From Paraglomus occultum (Eukaryota; Glomeromycota; Glomeromycetes; Paraglomerales; Paraglomeraceae), in assembly GCA_910592205.1 (NCBI GenBank), contig CAJVPJ010000087.1, positions 1 to 46,876 of the forward strand: 46,876 bases of DNA, given 5' to 3'. How positions within the stretch are numbered: the stretch's first letter is position 1; every line of letters begins with the position of its first letter. The notes beneath the pieces are model-generated. The model had not been told where the DNA came from and did not search any database. It saw nothing but the letters and a program-made list of their open reading frames with translations. The position numbers and the translations under genes were made by a program. Shown here one piece after another: positions 35,703 through 46,661 of the stretch.

Positions 35703-36692
35703 CTATTCGTTATGGAACCACCTGCCAGTATCGGCATACTTGTCCATTTCTCTCGTAGCACTTCTAACACTAGCAGCCGTACCCGCATGACTTCTCCTCA
35801 ACATCAATTCCTCCAAATCGTCCTCCTCTTCCTCTTCGTCCTCCTCTTCCGTCTCTTCTCCACGCAACCTCTTTACTTCCTTTTTCAATTCCCGAATCTG
35901 ATTACTCATTTCTTCGATCTGTACCTGGAACCCTTTCTGCATGTTCAATACTAAATGATACAAATCGTCCATTGTCAAATCGGGCGTTGTCTGAGCATCC
36001 GATGATTGGTCGTCATCCATGGTGAAATCCCGCGGAAAGAAGTTTGATGGAAGCTGTTGAGCTATGGGCGAGGTTCGCACGAAATCGGGCAGTTTCGGGA
36101 GTGTATTCGTCGTGGAATCGCTACGCGTTGACGAAGGTGCGGGTTTGGCTCGCTTGAGAGTGAATCGTGGGAGGGTAAACATCTTGTTGCGCGGAGCCTT
36201 GTGCTTTGTCGTCGGTGTTCCGGTCAAGCGACTTTGTGGGGTGTAGCGAGTTGTGGGTGTAGATGTAGCGTAATTGTTGTCTTTTGCTGGTGGTGGTGGA
36301 ATGCCCATGCCAGAAGGGCTGGATTTGTCTTTCTTGGAGTTTGGCATTCGTTTTTGTTTTCCGTGTTCGTTATCGTCTCCGTATGGAAATCCATTTCTAT
36401 AAGTTTCAATGTCATCCTCATCCTCGTCAGCATCCTCATCGTCATCTCCTCTCCCGGGCAAAGAAGGTGATACTCTTCCACCTTGTTTGTTTAGCATCCA
36501 ACTTCCCTCCGCGCCTAACCCAGGCTGTGATGATTCTGCATCTCTGTTATACCCATCCCCACCCCCTATATACATGTCCTCTCTTTCTTTTCTATTTCCT
36601 CTTCCAGCATTAAAGTCTTTTTCCGCATCGGTCGGTATGGCTGGTAGATTTTTTCGTGTGTCAGGAGTTCGTGGGTTCCGTGTTCCAGCCAT
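35703..36692 (-). CDS. Low-complexity protein with C-terminal coiled coil, unknown function
   Basis: Single exon, 329 residues from MAGTRNPRTPDTRKN. An in-frame ATG 17 codons upstream (36743) exists, but its extra residues look like translated leader. The body is disordered: acidic D/E runs (GDDDEDADEDEDDIE), proline-rich GIPPPPAK, and a basic S/T/P-rich section with TP sites (RYTPQSRLTGTPTTK). Near the C-terminus TMDDLYHLVLNMQKGFQ starts a heptad-like helix, IEEMSNQIRELKKEVKRLRG (about 259-278), followed by a run of E and D and a short conserved-looking end (REMDKYADTGRWFHNE). Such a layout is typical of scaffold or nuclear proteins that self-associate through one short coiled coil. I do not recognise a family. 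The 329-codon frame in non-repetitive codons, with a purine-rich leader, supports a real gene. Confidence 0.6.
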   Translation of the reverse strand: MAGTRNPRTPDTRKNLPAIPTDAEKDFNAGRGNRKEREDMYIGGGDGYNRDAESSQPGLGAEGSWMLNKQGGRVSPSLPGRGDDDEDADEDEDDIETYRNGFPYGDDNEHGKQKRMPNSKKDKSSPSGMGIPPPPAKDNNYATSTPTTRYTPQSRLTGTPTTKHKAPRNKMFTLPRFTLKRAKPAPSSTRSDSTTNTLPKLPDFVRTSPIAQQLPSNFFPRDFTMDDDQSSDAQTTPDLTMDDLYHLVLNMQKGFQVQIEEMSNQIRELKKEVKRLRGEETEEEDEEEEEDDLEELMLRRSHAGTAASVRSATREMDKYADTGRWFHNE

Positions 36693-38145
36693 CGGTTTAC
36701 AAAGTGGGGATGGGAGGGCAAGGCAGAGACAGAAGTAAGCCAAGAGTTTCAGAGTAGGTTTGGTGGAATGGGAGACGGGAGGAGGTGGAGATTGGAGAGC
36801 GGTGTTGGTGATTTTGAAGACGTCGAGAGGAGGAGGGACTCAGTCGACGAGGTGTGGAGTGTTAAGAGAGTGAATAAAGGTGAGTGGTAGTTGGGGGGGA
36901 GGGGGTTTGTGCGAGAGTCGAAATTAAGAAATGGAAAGGGGGCAGATTTGAGAGTTTTGCTACGAGACTTGCAGTGTAGACAGGAAGAGTGGTGGTATTT
37001 GTCGAGTTAAAAAGGGATATTAGAATGGTATAATAATAATAGTAATAATGATATGATAATAGTAGTATACTATATAGTGTATGTCTCTTTTTCTTTTATG
37101 TATTTCTATTAGTAGTCTCTGTTTCTTGTTTTCCTATTTCTTCCTTGTCTGAGTGAGACCAGCCCGACTTGATATTTCAGTTCTATTGATGGGTTTCTTT
37201 TGCCAGAGAAGAGTTAGACAGCCAAGGAGGAGCAAGTCTCTTTTTTTTTCCCCTTCTGTATGATGCTTATAAATTCGCAAGTTTGGTCAACGGTATTTAC
37301 TTAAACAACGTATATTAAAAGGGGGGATAAAGTGTATGTATAAAATCTATATTAATATTCTTTGGATGAACATTCTTTTTGAACAATTTGGGTCTTTTAA
37401 GTTGAGAAGAACGGAAGAGTAAAAAAAAAAAGGTTGGGTTGGTTGGTTGGTTGTTTAATTTTTTTGGGTTTTCGTTGTCGATGACAAGGATGATTGGCGG
37501 GGGATTGTCTCTTGGGTTTTTATTTTATTTATCGATTGGCAGTGTTCGGATATAGGATGGAAAAGAGTTTTTGATGATGAAAAATTGATGCGGTGTGACT
37601 CTGTTGTGTTGCGATGTGAATTGATGTTAAGTTGAGTGGAAATGTTGTTTGGGCGAAAGTAAAAAAGAGTTTAAAATCAGTGCTAACCGGTGGGTAATAG
37701 GCCAAATACGAAGATTATTACCGAAATATAGTAAAAATGCAAAATAAGGCGAATAAGAATAAATAACAAAACGACATATGATTATACCAAGTAAGCGTTA
37801 TTTGACAGTGTGATCTCGTATTGTGCATATGACATATTGATTATGTCGTATTATTTATATAACACATATTAATATAATATATCAACTATTTATATATACC
37901 AATACCAAATACCAATATTATGATATTATATATTATCATTATATTATAGGACATCAATACATTTAATACAATTGAATCTGTCAGTATATAATCGGCATTT
38001 TATATTTGTTTAACATTACGTATCACGTTTATCTATTATCTACTTTATTTATTATCTACTTTATTTTATTTACTTGTTCCATTCATCATTTAATTATTAC
38101 TTTATATGGGGACCGTGCCAGACAAAGCGACATTATGTTGGCAAT

Positions 38146-38337
38146 TTATGAACCCTGAAATGCAAGCCGTGCGTGCCACATAACCTCTTCGTCCACTGAT
38201 GTAACCACCAAACCCAAACATTGATATCTACATATCTGATTACAAGCTGCGGATTGTTGACCATTTGCTGTGCACTGAGTGAGCGATGATAACATTATGA
38301 AGGTGCAACAACAGTCTTTAATCATTAGGCAAAACAC
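38146..38337 (-). other. Possible small cysteine-rich secreted-type ORF or remnant
   Basis: The 63-codon frame reads CTANGQQSAACNQICRYQC, a C-x8-C-x3-C spacing that recalls defensin-like (CS-alpha-beta) peptides. An acceptor-like CTCAG precedes the TGC of the first cysteine, so the true gene might begin with an upstream signal-peptide exon. A +1 frame continues with GGYISGRRGYV and two further cysteines, so the frame shown may be broken. The N-terminus contains K and D in the hydrophobic part and is a poor signal peptide. Evidence is weak. Confidence 0.2.
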
Positions 38338-40348
38338 ACACCCCCATTAAATATACTAAATTGCTTAAACACAAAGCATTCTTCAATAATATAAAAGTTG
38401 ATTAGTTGTAACACTAGATAAAAAGGACAAGATTCGGACACATAACCTGCCAACTTGTATACAAACAGACCACATCCGATTTTGTATCATACTTTTTAGA
38501 AAATAAACCTGTAATAGGAAATAGGTTAGAATTATATCATCAAATACCATTTTCTGTTTTATGGTATCTACAAAACATATTTCATACAGTCTACGCTTGT
38601 TTTTCTAAATGCTGTGATTCCGACTATTTCCTCTTATTATCATACATTCTATCGGATTTAGTATTAGGGTGTGTCATCGTTTGTAATGACAATCCAAACA
38701 ATGCATAGTAATAGACGTTATCGTTACCGTAGAGAATTGTGTCGTATTGGAAAAGGTATTAAATTAGACAATGTTAACATGAACGTTTAACAACTTGACC
38801 CCTGAAAAATATGAAATGTGGCGTTGTATTCGTTTTATTTGTTTTTCTTTTTCTTTAATTTTTTTTTACGGATAAGCAACTCCGTATACAATACACTACG
38901 CATTCCTCCTTGTATCATCCATTCAATTCTGCTTTCCTGCTATGTGTTGCGCCATCATTCTTAATCTTTATTTGTGATGAGACTCGACCAGAGAAAGAAA
39001 AATGATACTCCGCATGCATATCGCAATAACATAACCGAAATCCAAATAAAGAGGAACGGGAGGTGACACTGACGCATCGTGCCACGTGATAAGTAACTTG
39101 ATGGGGGGAAGGGGTTAATAATCCATTGTCCCCGATAATCTTAATATTATGTCTTTGAATGCATTCATTGTCATGATTGCATTACTGTCATTACTGCATT
39201 ATATAAAAGTAAAGCTATTCTATTACGAGCGAGTAACGACAGTTTTAGTCATGTGATAGGATTTTAGCAAACGATAAAAAATGCAATGCTTTTTATTATC
39301 GCCGAAAAAGGATTCATAATTGACGATAAATCTGATAATTCAACAATTCAGATAAGAAATCCAGGGGATTCCTCACTTTATTATTCCGCTCATTTTGTGC
39401 CGATTGATATTTCAACGTTTTGAAAATTTTTACATGTTCTCATTTTTGTGTGGAAAAATTAACTTTTGTGTGAGGCCAACACTTTCAATTTCGAGGTCAA
39501 GGTATCAGAGCGTTCTTGGCTTTTTAATTATCTATTCGATCTAAAGTTCAATCAACCGTTGATTTGTGTTCCATGGTGGACAAAAGTATCGACAAGCTTG
39601 CAATTGGTTAGGTTTTTATTTGCCATACAAGCTTTGATTTTCTTTTTCTTGGCACTCTAATTAATCGAGCATCGTTAGAGAGACAGTTTTATCGTTATGA
39701 AAGTAGTATCATATTTACCAATTACGCATCATGATGTGATTACTCAGTTCTTTCCTAATCCACTTCGGGTGGGGCATTCTAAAGTTAACACATCTTTCTG
39801 ATTAACATATTAACTTTCGGTTTTCAAGTTCCAGTGACAATTCGGTCAATGTGAAAGGGAGCCACTTTTATTCTGCGTTGAAGGTTAACTTAGTAATTGC
39901 AGATCTTGTGCTATTCAGAAACGAGACATGGTAGATAGGCCATGCAGCTAAAGAGTAAAAGGCAAGACAATACTTTACATTCAACTCCCGTTGTAATGTG
40001 TCATTTGTAGACTGCACTACCTCACCTGACTTTATGACACAACAGACCTAACCAAAAAGTTTAAAATAATGACATTCAATACATTGCTTTCGTAGATGAT
40101 ATTTCTCTCGTTTTCACATCATTCTATATACATGAGATAGGTTCCCGCAGCAAAAACAAATGTCAATTGCAGTCTTCCAACAAGACAATCCTCGGCGCAG
40201 TCACTGAAGCGCAATATCTGTTCTTTGTAAATTGGGTAATATCAGACATATCTAAAGTGCACCGCATGAGTTTGAAAAGTAGAAACAAAGAATTTGTCGT
40301 AACACAGTACCAATTTATTTGTTTGTTATTTTTTTTACCTCCATTATA

Positions 40349-40355
40349 TATAAAT
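40349..40355 (+). promoter_or_regulatory. TATA box of first transporter gene
   Basis: TATAAAT followed by CTCATC lies 73 bases upstream of the start codon. The same TATAAAT...CTCATC arrangement precedes the other two copies, which supports it as a functional element. Confidence 0.45.
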
Positions 40356-40421
40356 CTCATCCCAACATCAATTATAATTCTCCTGAAAATAACGAAGAGT
40401 CCAACCATTTAGAAAAAACCA

Positions 40422-42144
40422 ATGAACGTGCGGCCTCCCTTAAACGAGCAACGTCAAGAGCGACGTCAAGAAGTTCTCACATTGTTTGATGAGGCCGATA
40501 TCGCCCCATTGCACATTAGGGTCTGCCTAGTGGCGAGTGCTGGATTCTTTACAGACGGCTACACACTGTATTCCGTGCTGTTTGTCTTTCCGATGCTGTT
40601 ATATGCATTGGGAGATTCCACCCCCATCTCCTCCGTCGGCGTTTTGATAAAAACGTCGACATGGATTGGCTGTCTATTCGGCCACATCATTTTCGGTTTC
40701 ATGACCGACATATACGGTCGCAAAAAGGTAAAACGAATGGATAATAACCAACATTAATACGTAGCGCAAATCCTAACTGTGCGGTATGCTTTGCGTGCAG
40801 ATGTTCGGGATGGAGTTGATAATCGTAACGATCGGCACAATTTATTCCGCCATCTCTGGACAGGGTCATGACCTGTCATTTGTGGGTGCTTTTGTTTTCT
40901 GCCGGATAATTCTCGGCATAGGAACAGGCGGGGATTACCCGATAAGCACACGTACGTACCATTGCTTTATATTTTGAAAGTAACAATTTTTCACCCGCAC
41001 GTAATAACATTTCTCTTTTACATATATCAAGTCATCATCTCTGAACTCGCGCCAACAAGACACAGAGGGACAATGTTGGCAGCAGGGTATGCCATGTTCA
41101 CCGTGGGAGCGCTTACGGCTGCTATGGTCTCGGTGGTGACTATTGTTGCGCTGAAGGATGCAATCATTCAAGATCCACAAAACCTCGACCGCGCATGGCG
41201 CGTTGTGGTCGGTTTTGGCGCCCTGCCCGCAATAATAGCGCTGTACTTTCGGTTATCGATCCCAGAGACGCCTCGGTATTTGATCGACGTCGAAAACGAG
41301 GTCGAATGGGCCGCTAATCTCGGTGTGGAACTACAATACGAGGTCCCCATACTGGCACACCCCACCAGCTGGCAGGAACATTTACACAAATTCCGCTTAC
41401 GAAAAAGGCTAATGTTGACTTCGGTCATGTGGTTCGCCACAAACATTAATGCCTCCTTATATCCCGGCTGGACTCTCATCCCGGACGGGGACGGGGGCAC
41501 AGTGTATGGCAGCCTTTTACGGTACTGCAGCAACTATGTGGTTTGGCTTCTCCTGGGCTATGTGCCCGGGGCTTTACTGACCGTGTACCTAATAGACCGC
41601 TTAGGGAGAAAACCGATTTTATATATCGGTTTTCTCTCCTGCGCTGTTTTGTTTCTTCTGCGAGGTTTGTTGGTGCGGTTTACGCACGATGCGCCGGAAA
41701 CACCATTATACTATGGTGTTTCTACCGTAATACTGGTAAGCATGCGTTCTGGTTTTGAGTGATTGTTGACAGTGATATTTTTCTTAATGGCTAATTGCAA
41801 AACAATTTATCGTTTAGTTCTTTTTGACATTAGGTCCTCGTGCCGTGAGCATTGTCATGCCGGCCGAACTCTTTCCGACCCAATACAGGTCGTCTTGTTA
41901 TGGGATCTCCGTTGCCTGCGGAAAGATATCTTATGTGATATCTTTCGTGATCAGTGAATGGATCACTGACGTGAAGTCGGTTGAGAGTTTCCGTGTGCGC
42001 TTCCTGGGCGTTTCTATCGGGTGGGCCGTCTTCATGTTAATTGGAGCGGCATCGGCGGTTCCTCTACCCGAGACCAAAGATAGGTCGTTGGAGGAAATTG
42101 CGGATTATGATTGTGACGACGTTAAGGTCGAACGTCTACAATAA
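40422..42144 (+). CDS. PHS-family (phosphate-transporter-like) MFS protein, copy 1
   Basis: Exons are 40422-40727, 40801-40951, 41032-41735 and 41818-42144, 495 residues. Introns sit at the same places as in copy 2. MFS/PHS landmarks are clear: GFFTDGY in helix 1, DIYGRKKV after helix 2, GTGGDYPIS in helix 4, SIPETPRYLID after helix 6, YLIDRLGRKPI in the second half, AELFPTQYR, and PETKDRSLEEI at the C-terminus. This is the H+-coupled phosphate symporter family (Pho84, PiPT), plasma-membrane proteins of 12 spans. By eye against PiPT, D45, D149, Y150 and W320 are kept, but D48 is T, Q177 is F, D324 is N, Y328 is S and N431 is R. The phosphate site is therefore largely replaced and the substrate is uncertain. 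The central loop is short. Copy 1 is visibly richer in G+C than copy 2. Confidence 0.8.
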
Positions 42145-43531
42145 GCGTGTAAATTATTTTTTTTAGATTTTTCATTATGTCTTTTTTTTTTACATTTTAT
42201 CTCTAATACACGGTGCTATTGATACCCTAGTGGTGCGAGCACACAAATGCTGGAATTATAAATCCAGAGCGGCTCACGAAAGCCATGTTAGATTTTCACG
42301 TATATAATGTAATAATTTGTAATAAACTATATCTGCCATGCAAGCTTTAATTTTTTCTAATTAAATTATTAAGCATGGTCAGAGCATGCAAATGGTTTCT
42401 GGTTATCAATTCTGATGTAACTATCCAGTGCTTTCCTAGGTTAAATCGTTGATAAATAGAACATGACCACGATAGGCTGCGTTATCTAATTGAAGCAACA
42501 CCAGTTTAATTAATATTTCGTTTTATACCAGTAAACGTGTCTTCAATAAGTGATCCCAATTTTCGTGACAAATGAGTTATGTAAAATTGAGTTCTGTGTT
42601 GGATATTAAATTAAGAATTACAGCATTGCATTGTCTTATATGTCTTTTTTTAGCACCCATGCGGCTAATGTGTGAAGCATACTTCACATTTAATTTTGTT
42701 TTTGTTTAATCCTAAACCTTACGTACGCTAGCATCGAATATCTCTTTTAATGCAGAGACCGCGTAAATAAAAACTGCAACGTTTATAACTGTCTATTGAC
42801 GCAATAGCGTAGAAAATGGGTCAGCCTTCGTTTAGTTGTGGCTACTAGTTACGTTATTGGTATTTACACTACCCTTCTTGGAAAAGTATCCAATAAAAGG
42901 CAATAAAGTAATGTTAGTACTTAGGAGGCCATCCTTAATCGTAACATACGCTTTAATACTGTGATACGTTTTCTATAAGTTTTGGGTAAAATTCTTTTCA
43001 GTCGAGTTTTGGAAATGTAGAACATTCACGACACTCCCACTCTACAATGCAGCAGTGCTTTGGAACATTTACAATAAGCAAAGTATTTCTCATAGCCAGC
43101 GTGTTTAAACTAGTTTAATGTTTGTTTGTTTGTTTTTTATTTACTTACGCATCGTAGTACATATATACTTTTCCAAGAGTAGATCGATCTATTAAACTTC
43201 TAATCGAACAGCTGAAGTAAACATTTTACATAAAGCTGTTTTCATTAGATCGTGGAAAAGAATTTGCCATGAGATTGGGATTTGCAAAAAACTTGTAATC
43301 TTCAACAGTAATCTTTGATACAGGACAGGCTCTACGTCAAAATTATTAAGCGTGATACCCGTTCAGACGACAACTAAATAAGGCACGTCATGTGACCCAA
43401 TTTTGCTTTTCATTACAATACAAAGTGTCAAATCAGTAGAAACAATGAATCTGTCATACCAATTTTTTGAATATACATTTTTTCTAATATAAATAAGTCT
43501 CATCAAGCGTCAAATACAATTAACAATTAAA
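42145..43531. other. First spacer of the transporter array
   Basis: From about 42520 to 43260 this spacer is closely matched by 45338-46080 (same order and orientation; shared pieces include CCTAAACCTTACGT, GCTAGCATCGAATATCT and GTTTAGTTGTGGCTACTAG). The match shows that the duplicated unit includes gene and spacer. The last 110 bases match the promoter of copy 3. Confidence 0.7.
43488..43495 (+). promoter_or_regulatory. TATA box of second transporter gene
   Basis: TATAAATA lies 44 bases upstream of the start codon, inside a block of about 110 bases that is nearly identical before copy 3. Confidence 0.5.
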
Positions 43532-45283
43532 ATGAGCACACAGATATCGATATCCTCATCACCTCCACTGTCAGACGAGCTTATCGCTCGACGTAAAGAA
43601 GTTTTCAAGTGGTTTGATGACGCTGATATCTCCCCATCGCACATTAGGGTCTGCCTAGTAGCAAGCGCCGGTTTCTTTACTGATGGATACAATCTATTCG
43701 CCGTGTTTTCAATGTTAGTTTATGCTTATAATGTCGATGAGTCTGTTCGCGTTATGATGACATGTCCTATTTGGATTGGTGCACTATTGGGAAATTTACT
43801 GTTTGGATACATGACCGACAAATATGGCCGGAAAAAGGTAAGAACAATGAACAATACATAGTATTAATACGTAGTGTAAATTCTAATTATAGAACTATGA
43901 TATATGGTTTAAATACAGATGTTTGGCGTAGAAATGATAATCGTTGTTATCGGTTCAGTTTTTTCTGCTATCGCTGGCCAAAGTCCTACCGTATCATTCG
44001 TCGGAACTTTTGTCTTTTGCCAATTCATTCTCGGCGTAGGAATTGGCGGAGATTACCCAATCAGCGCACGTACGTACCAATCAAGATTAGCACGCAATTT
44101 TAAATCTATTAGCATTTATTCACGTTTTTCTTTATATCTACATATCAAGTTATCATCTCTGAACTTGCGCCAATAAAGTTCAGGGGAACAATGTTGGCAG
44201 TAGGGTTCACTATTTTCACATTTGGGGCGCTTTCGGCTGATATCGTCTCTTTTATCGCTCTCGTTGCATTCCGGACTTCCATTCATCAAGATTTACAAAA
44301 TCTTGATCATGTATGGAGGCTTACCATCGGGCTTGGCGCCGTACCTGCGATAATCGCACTGTACTTTAGGTTGTCGATTCCCGAGACACCTCGATATCTA
44401 ATTGATGTTGAAAAGGAAATCGATTGGGCTCGCAACATCGAAGTGTCACAGATTGGAAACTATGAGTCACCCAGACTGACTCACTATACTAGCAGGAAAA
44501 ACCATTTACGCAACATGTACCATCATTTTCGTTCAGGAAAAAGCGGGAAATATTTGATGGTCACGTTTCTGATATGGTTTTGTACCAGTATTAGCTCAGT
44601 CGAATATACGACTTACGTTCCAATTATTATTAATATTGGTAAAAGTGACGACTCGGACTATACTAACCTCTTGGAATATAATTTAAATTTAATCTTTTGG
44701 AATTTCTTCTGTTATGTACCTGGGCCTTTGCTTACTGTGTTCTTAATAGATCGGTGGGGCAGAAAACCCATTTTATACATTGGGTTTGTGGCGTGTGCAG
44801 TTTTATTAGTACTTTGGGGACTCTTGATTAGGTTTGCGCACATAGATACACCAGATCAAATATTACACTATGCAGTCGCTACTGTTTATCTCGTAAGTTT
44901 TAGATCGTTTGAATAGTTGATTGACTTACAATCGTTCTCGATGCTAATAACAATACTACTATATTTTTTAGTTTTTTTTATCGTTCGGTCTGCGTACAAT
45001 GGCCTTTGTCGTGTCTGCTGAACTATTCCCAACACGTTATCGTTCAACGGCTTATGGTATGAGCGCGGCCGTTTGGAAAATTAGTATCATATTTTTTCTC
45101 GCAATATTTAGATGGATTGATGACGTCAATCCGTATGAATCTCACATGCGATTATTCGTTACATATATCGTGTGTGCTGTTTTCATGGTAATTGGAGCGG
45201 CATCTACAACTCTTCTACCTGAGACCAAGAATGAGCCGTTGGAGGAGATTGCCGACGATGACGAATTATATGCAAGAAGTTAA
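43532..45283 (+). CDS. PHS-family (phosphate-transporter-like) MFS protein, copy 2
   Basis: Exons are 43532-43837, 43919-44069, 44150-44892 and 44972-45283, 503 residues. Exon 1 (306 nt) and exon 2 (151 nt) have exactly the same lengths as in copy 1, and all intron phases agree (0, 1, 0). Landmarks are GFFTDGYNLFAV, DKYGRKKV, GIGGDYPIS, SIPETPRYLID, FLIDRWGRKPI, AELFPTRYR and PETKNEPLEEI. Compared with PiPT ligands, D45, D149, Y150 and W320 are kept, D48 is N, Q177 is F, D324 is S, Y328 is V and N431 is R. The same replacements at 177 and 431 as in copy 1 show these changes predate the duplication. Exon 3 is 39 nt longer than in copy 1, mostly in the cytoplasmic loop (YHHFRSGKSGKYLM) and nearby. 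No stop or frameshift is seen, so the gene is probably active. Substrate unknown. Confidence 0.8.
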
Positions 45284-45925
45284 TGACGTTCAGTACACTA
45301 AGTGCCCATGCACATAGTTATCTAATTAAATATTTATACCAGTAAACGCGCCTTCGACAAGTGACTCCAATTTTCCGTGACAAATAAATTATGTAAAATT
45401 GGGTTCTGTGTTGAATATTAAAATTAACAATTCGAGTATTCTTATATGTCTTTTTTTTAGAAATAAAGCACTGTAGATAGCCATGCGGCTAATGTGAAAT
45501 ATAATTACATTTACAATAACCCTGTTTATTGTTTAGTCCTAAACCTTACGTGCGCTAGCATCGAATATCTTTTTTAATGCAAAGACCGAGTAAATGAAAA
45601 CTGCGACGCAATAGCGTAGAAAATGGGTCAGCCTTCGTTTAGTTGTGGCTACTAGTTACGCTATTGGTATTTACATTACCCTTGGAAGAGTATCTAATCA
45701 GCAAAAATAAAATAGTTAATAAAGTAACTTTAGTACTTAGGAGGCCATCCTTGATCTTCAATATAGTGATACATTTTCTATAAATTTTGGGTATAATTCT
45801 TTTCAGTCGAGTTTTGGAAAATAGAACATTCACAACACTCTCACTCTACAATGCAGTAGTGGTTTGGAACATTTACAATAAGCGGAGTATTTCTCATAGC
45901 CAGCATGTTTAAACTAATTTAATGC

Positions 45926-45955
45926 TTGTTTGTTTGTTTGTTTGTTTGTTTGTTT
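45926..45955 (+). repeat. (TTGT)n microsatellite
   Basis: About seven and a half TTGT units. The corresponding place in the first spacer (near 43120) has a shorter run, as expected from slippage after duplication. Confidence 0.75.
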
Positions 45956-46097
45956 ACTCACGCATCGTAGTACATATATACTTTTCCGAGAGTAAAATCG
46001 ATCTATTAAAACTTTTAATCGAACAGCTGAAATAAACATTTTATATGAAGCTGTTTTCATTAAATCGTGAAAAGCATTTGCCATAATGCAAAAAACG

Positions 46098-46512
46098 GGC
46101 CTCATGAAATTCCATAATTTCCGCCGATCATTTGCCGATCACTTTTCGATAGTGAAACACACGAACTTCGATAACTTTTGAAGGAAGCAAGCTACGCTTA
46201 TAAAGTTTGACCGATACATACTACAACGCTTGCTCTACAAGAAAATAGAGAAACATGTTTAATTTTAATATAAATATAATAAAAAAAAAAAATAATTTTT
46301 AAAACACGTTTTTCTATGTAAACCTTACTGTTGTTAACAAAAACAAAGAATTGTCTATTTTCTTGTAGAACATCTTTTGTAGCATGTATTAGTACAGACT
46401 GTATAAAGCATAGCTTGCTTCGTTCAAAAGCTATCGAGGTTTGAAGTTCGTGTATCGAAAGTGATCGGCAAATGATCAAACTTCGTTTATGGAATTTCAT
46501 ATGAGGTGAGGC
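46098..46512. mobile_element. MITE-like element with about 150-bp terminal inverted repeats
   Basis: The left arm (46098-46250, starting GGGCCTCATGAAATTCCATAA) and right arm (about 46355-46512, ending ATGGAATTTCATATGAGGTG) are imperfect inverted repeats. Matched pieces include GAAATTCCATAA, TCATTTGCCGATCACTTT, CACGAACTTC, GAAGCAAGCTA and TCTACAAGAAAATA. About 100 AT-rich bases lie between them. There is no coding capacity, so it would be a non-autonomous DNA element or a long foldback. I see no clear target-site duplication; the exact ends are uncertain by several bases. Confidence 0.75.
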
Positions 46513-46617
46513 TTCCATATGTTTGTAACACTAACAATATCTAACCACCCACAAGTGTCAAATCAGTAGAAACAATGAATCTATAATACCAATTTTTTAA
46601 ATATACATTTTCTCTAC

Positions 46618-46625
46618 TATAAATA
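46618..46625 (+). promoter_or_regulatory. TATA box of third transporter gene
   Basis: TATAAATA lies 44 bases upstream of the start codon, at the same spacing and in the same sequence block as copy 2. Confidence 0.5.
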
Positions 46626-46661
46626 AGTCTCATCAAGCGTCAAATACAATTAACAATTAAA

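Larger units (their letters stand above)
36693..40421. other. Intergenic region before the transporter array
   Basis: 36.7-37.6 kb is purine/GT-rich leader-like sequence of the coiled-coil gene. 37.7-38.1 kb is very AT-rich. A short cysteine-rich minus-strand frame lies at 38146-38337 and is listed separately. A CACGTG hexamer occurs at about 39083 (GTGCCACGTGATAA), about 1.3 kb upstream of the first transporter. It is the core of a Pho4-type site, but distance makes its use doubtful. Confidence 0.45.
45284..46661. other. Second spacer of the transporter array
   Basis: It repeats the first spacer from about 45338 to 46080, then carries the MITE-like element where the first spacer has unrelated sequence (about 43320-43415), then resumes with the shared promoter block from about 46550. 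Confidence 0.7.

Noticed and set aside
36064-36738. Plus-strand frames opposite the coiled-coil gene
   Set aside because: They are shadows of the 329-codon minus-strand gene and its low-complexity stretches.
39080-39090. CACGTG as a Pho4-type site controlling the transporters
   Set aside because: A single hexamer 1.3 kb upstream, with no equivalent near copies 2 and 3; chance occurrence cannot be excluded.
42221-42300. Possible tRNA-like fold downstream of copy 1
   Set aside because: No acceptor stem pairing or T-loop consensus could be found by eye.
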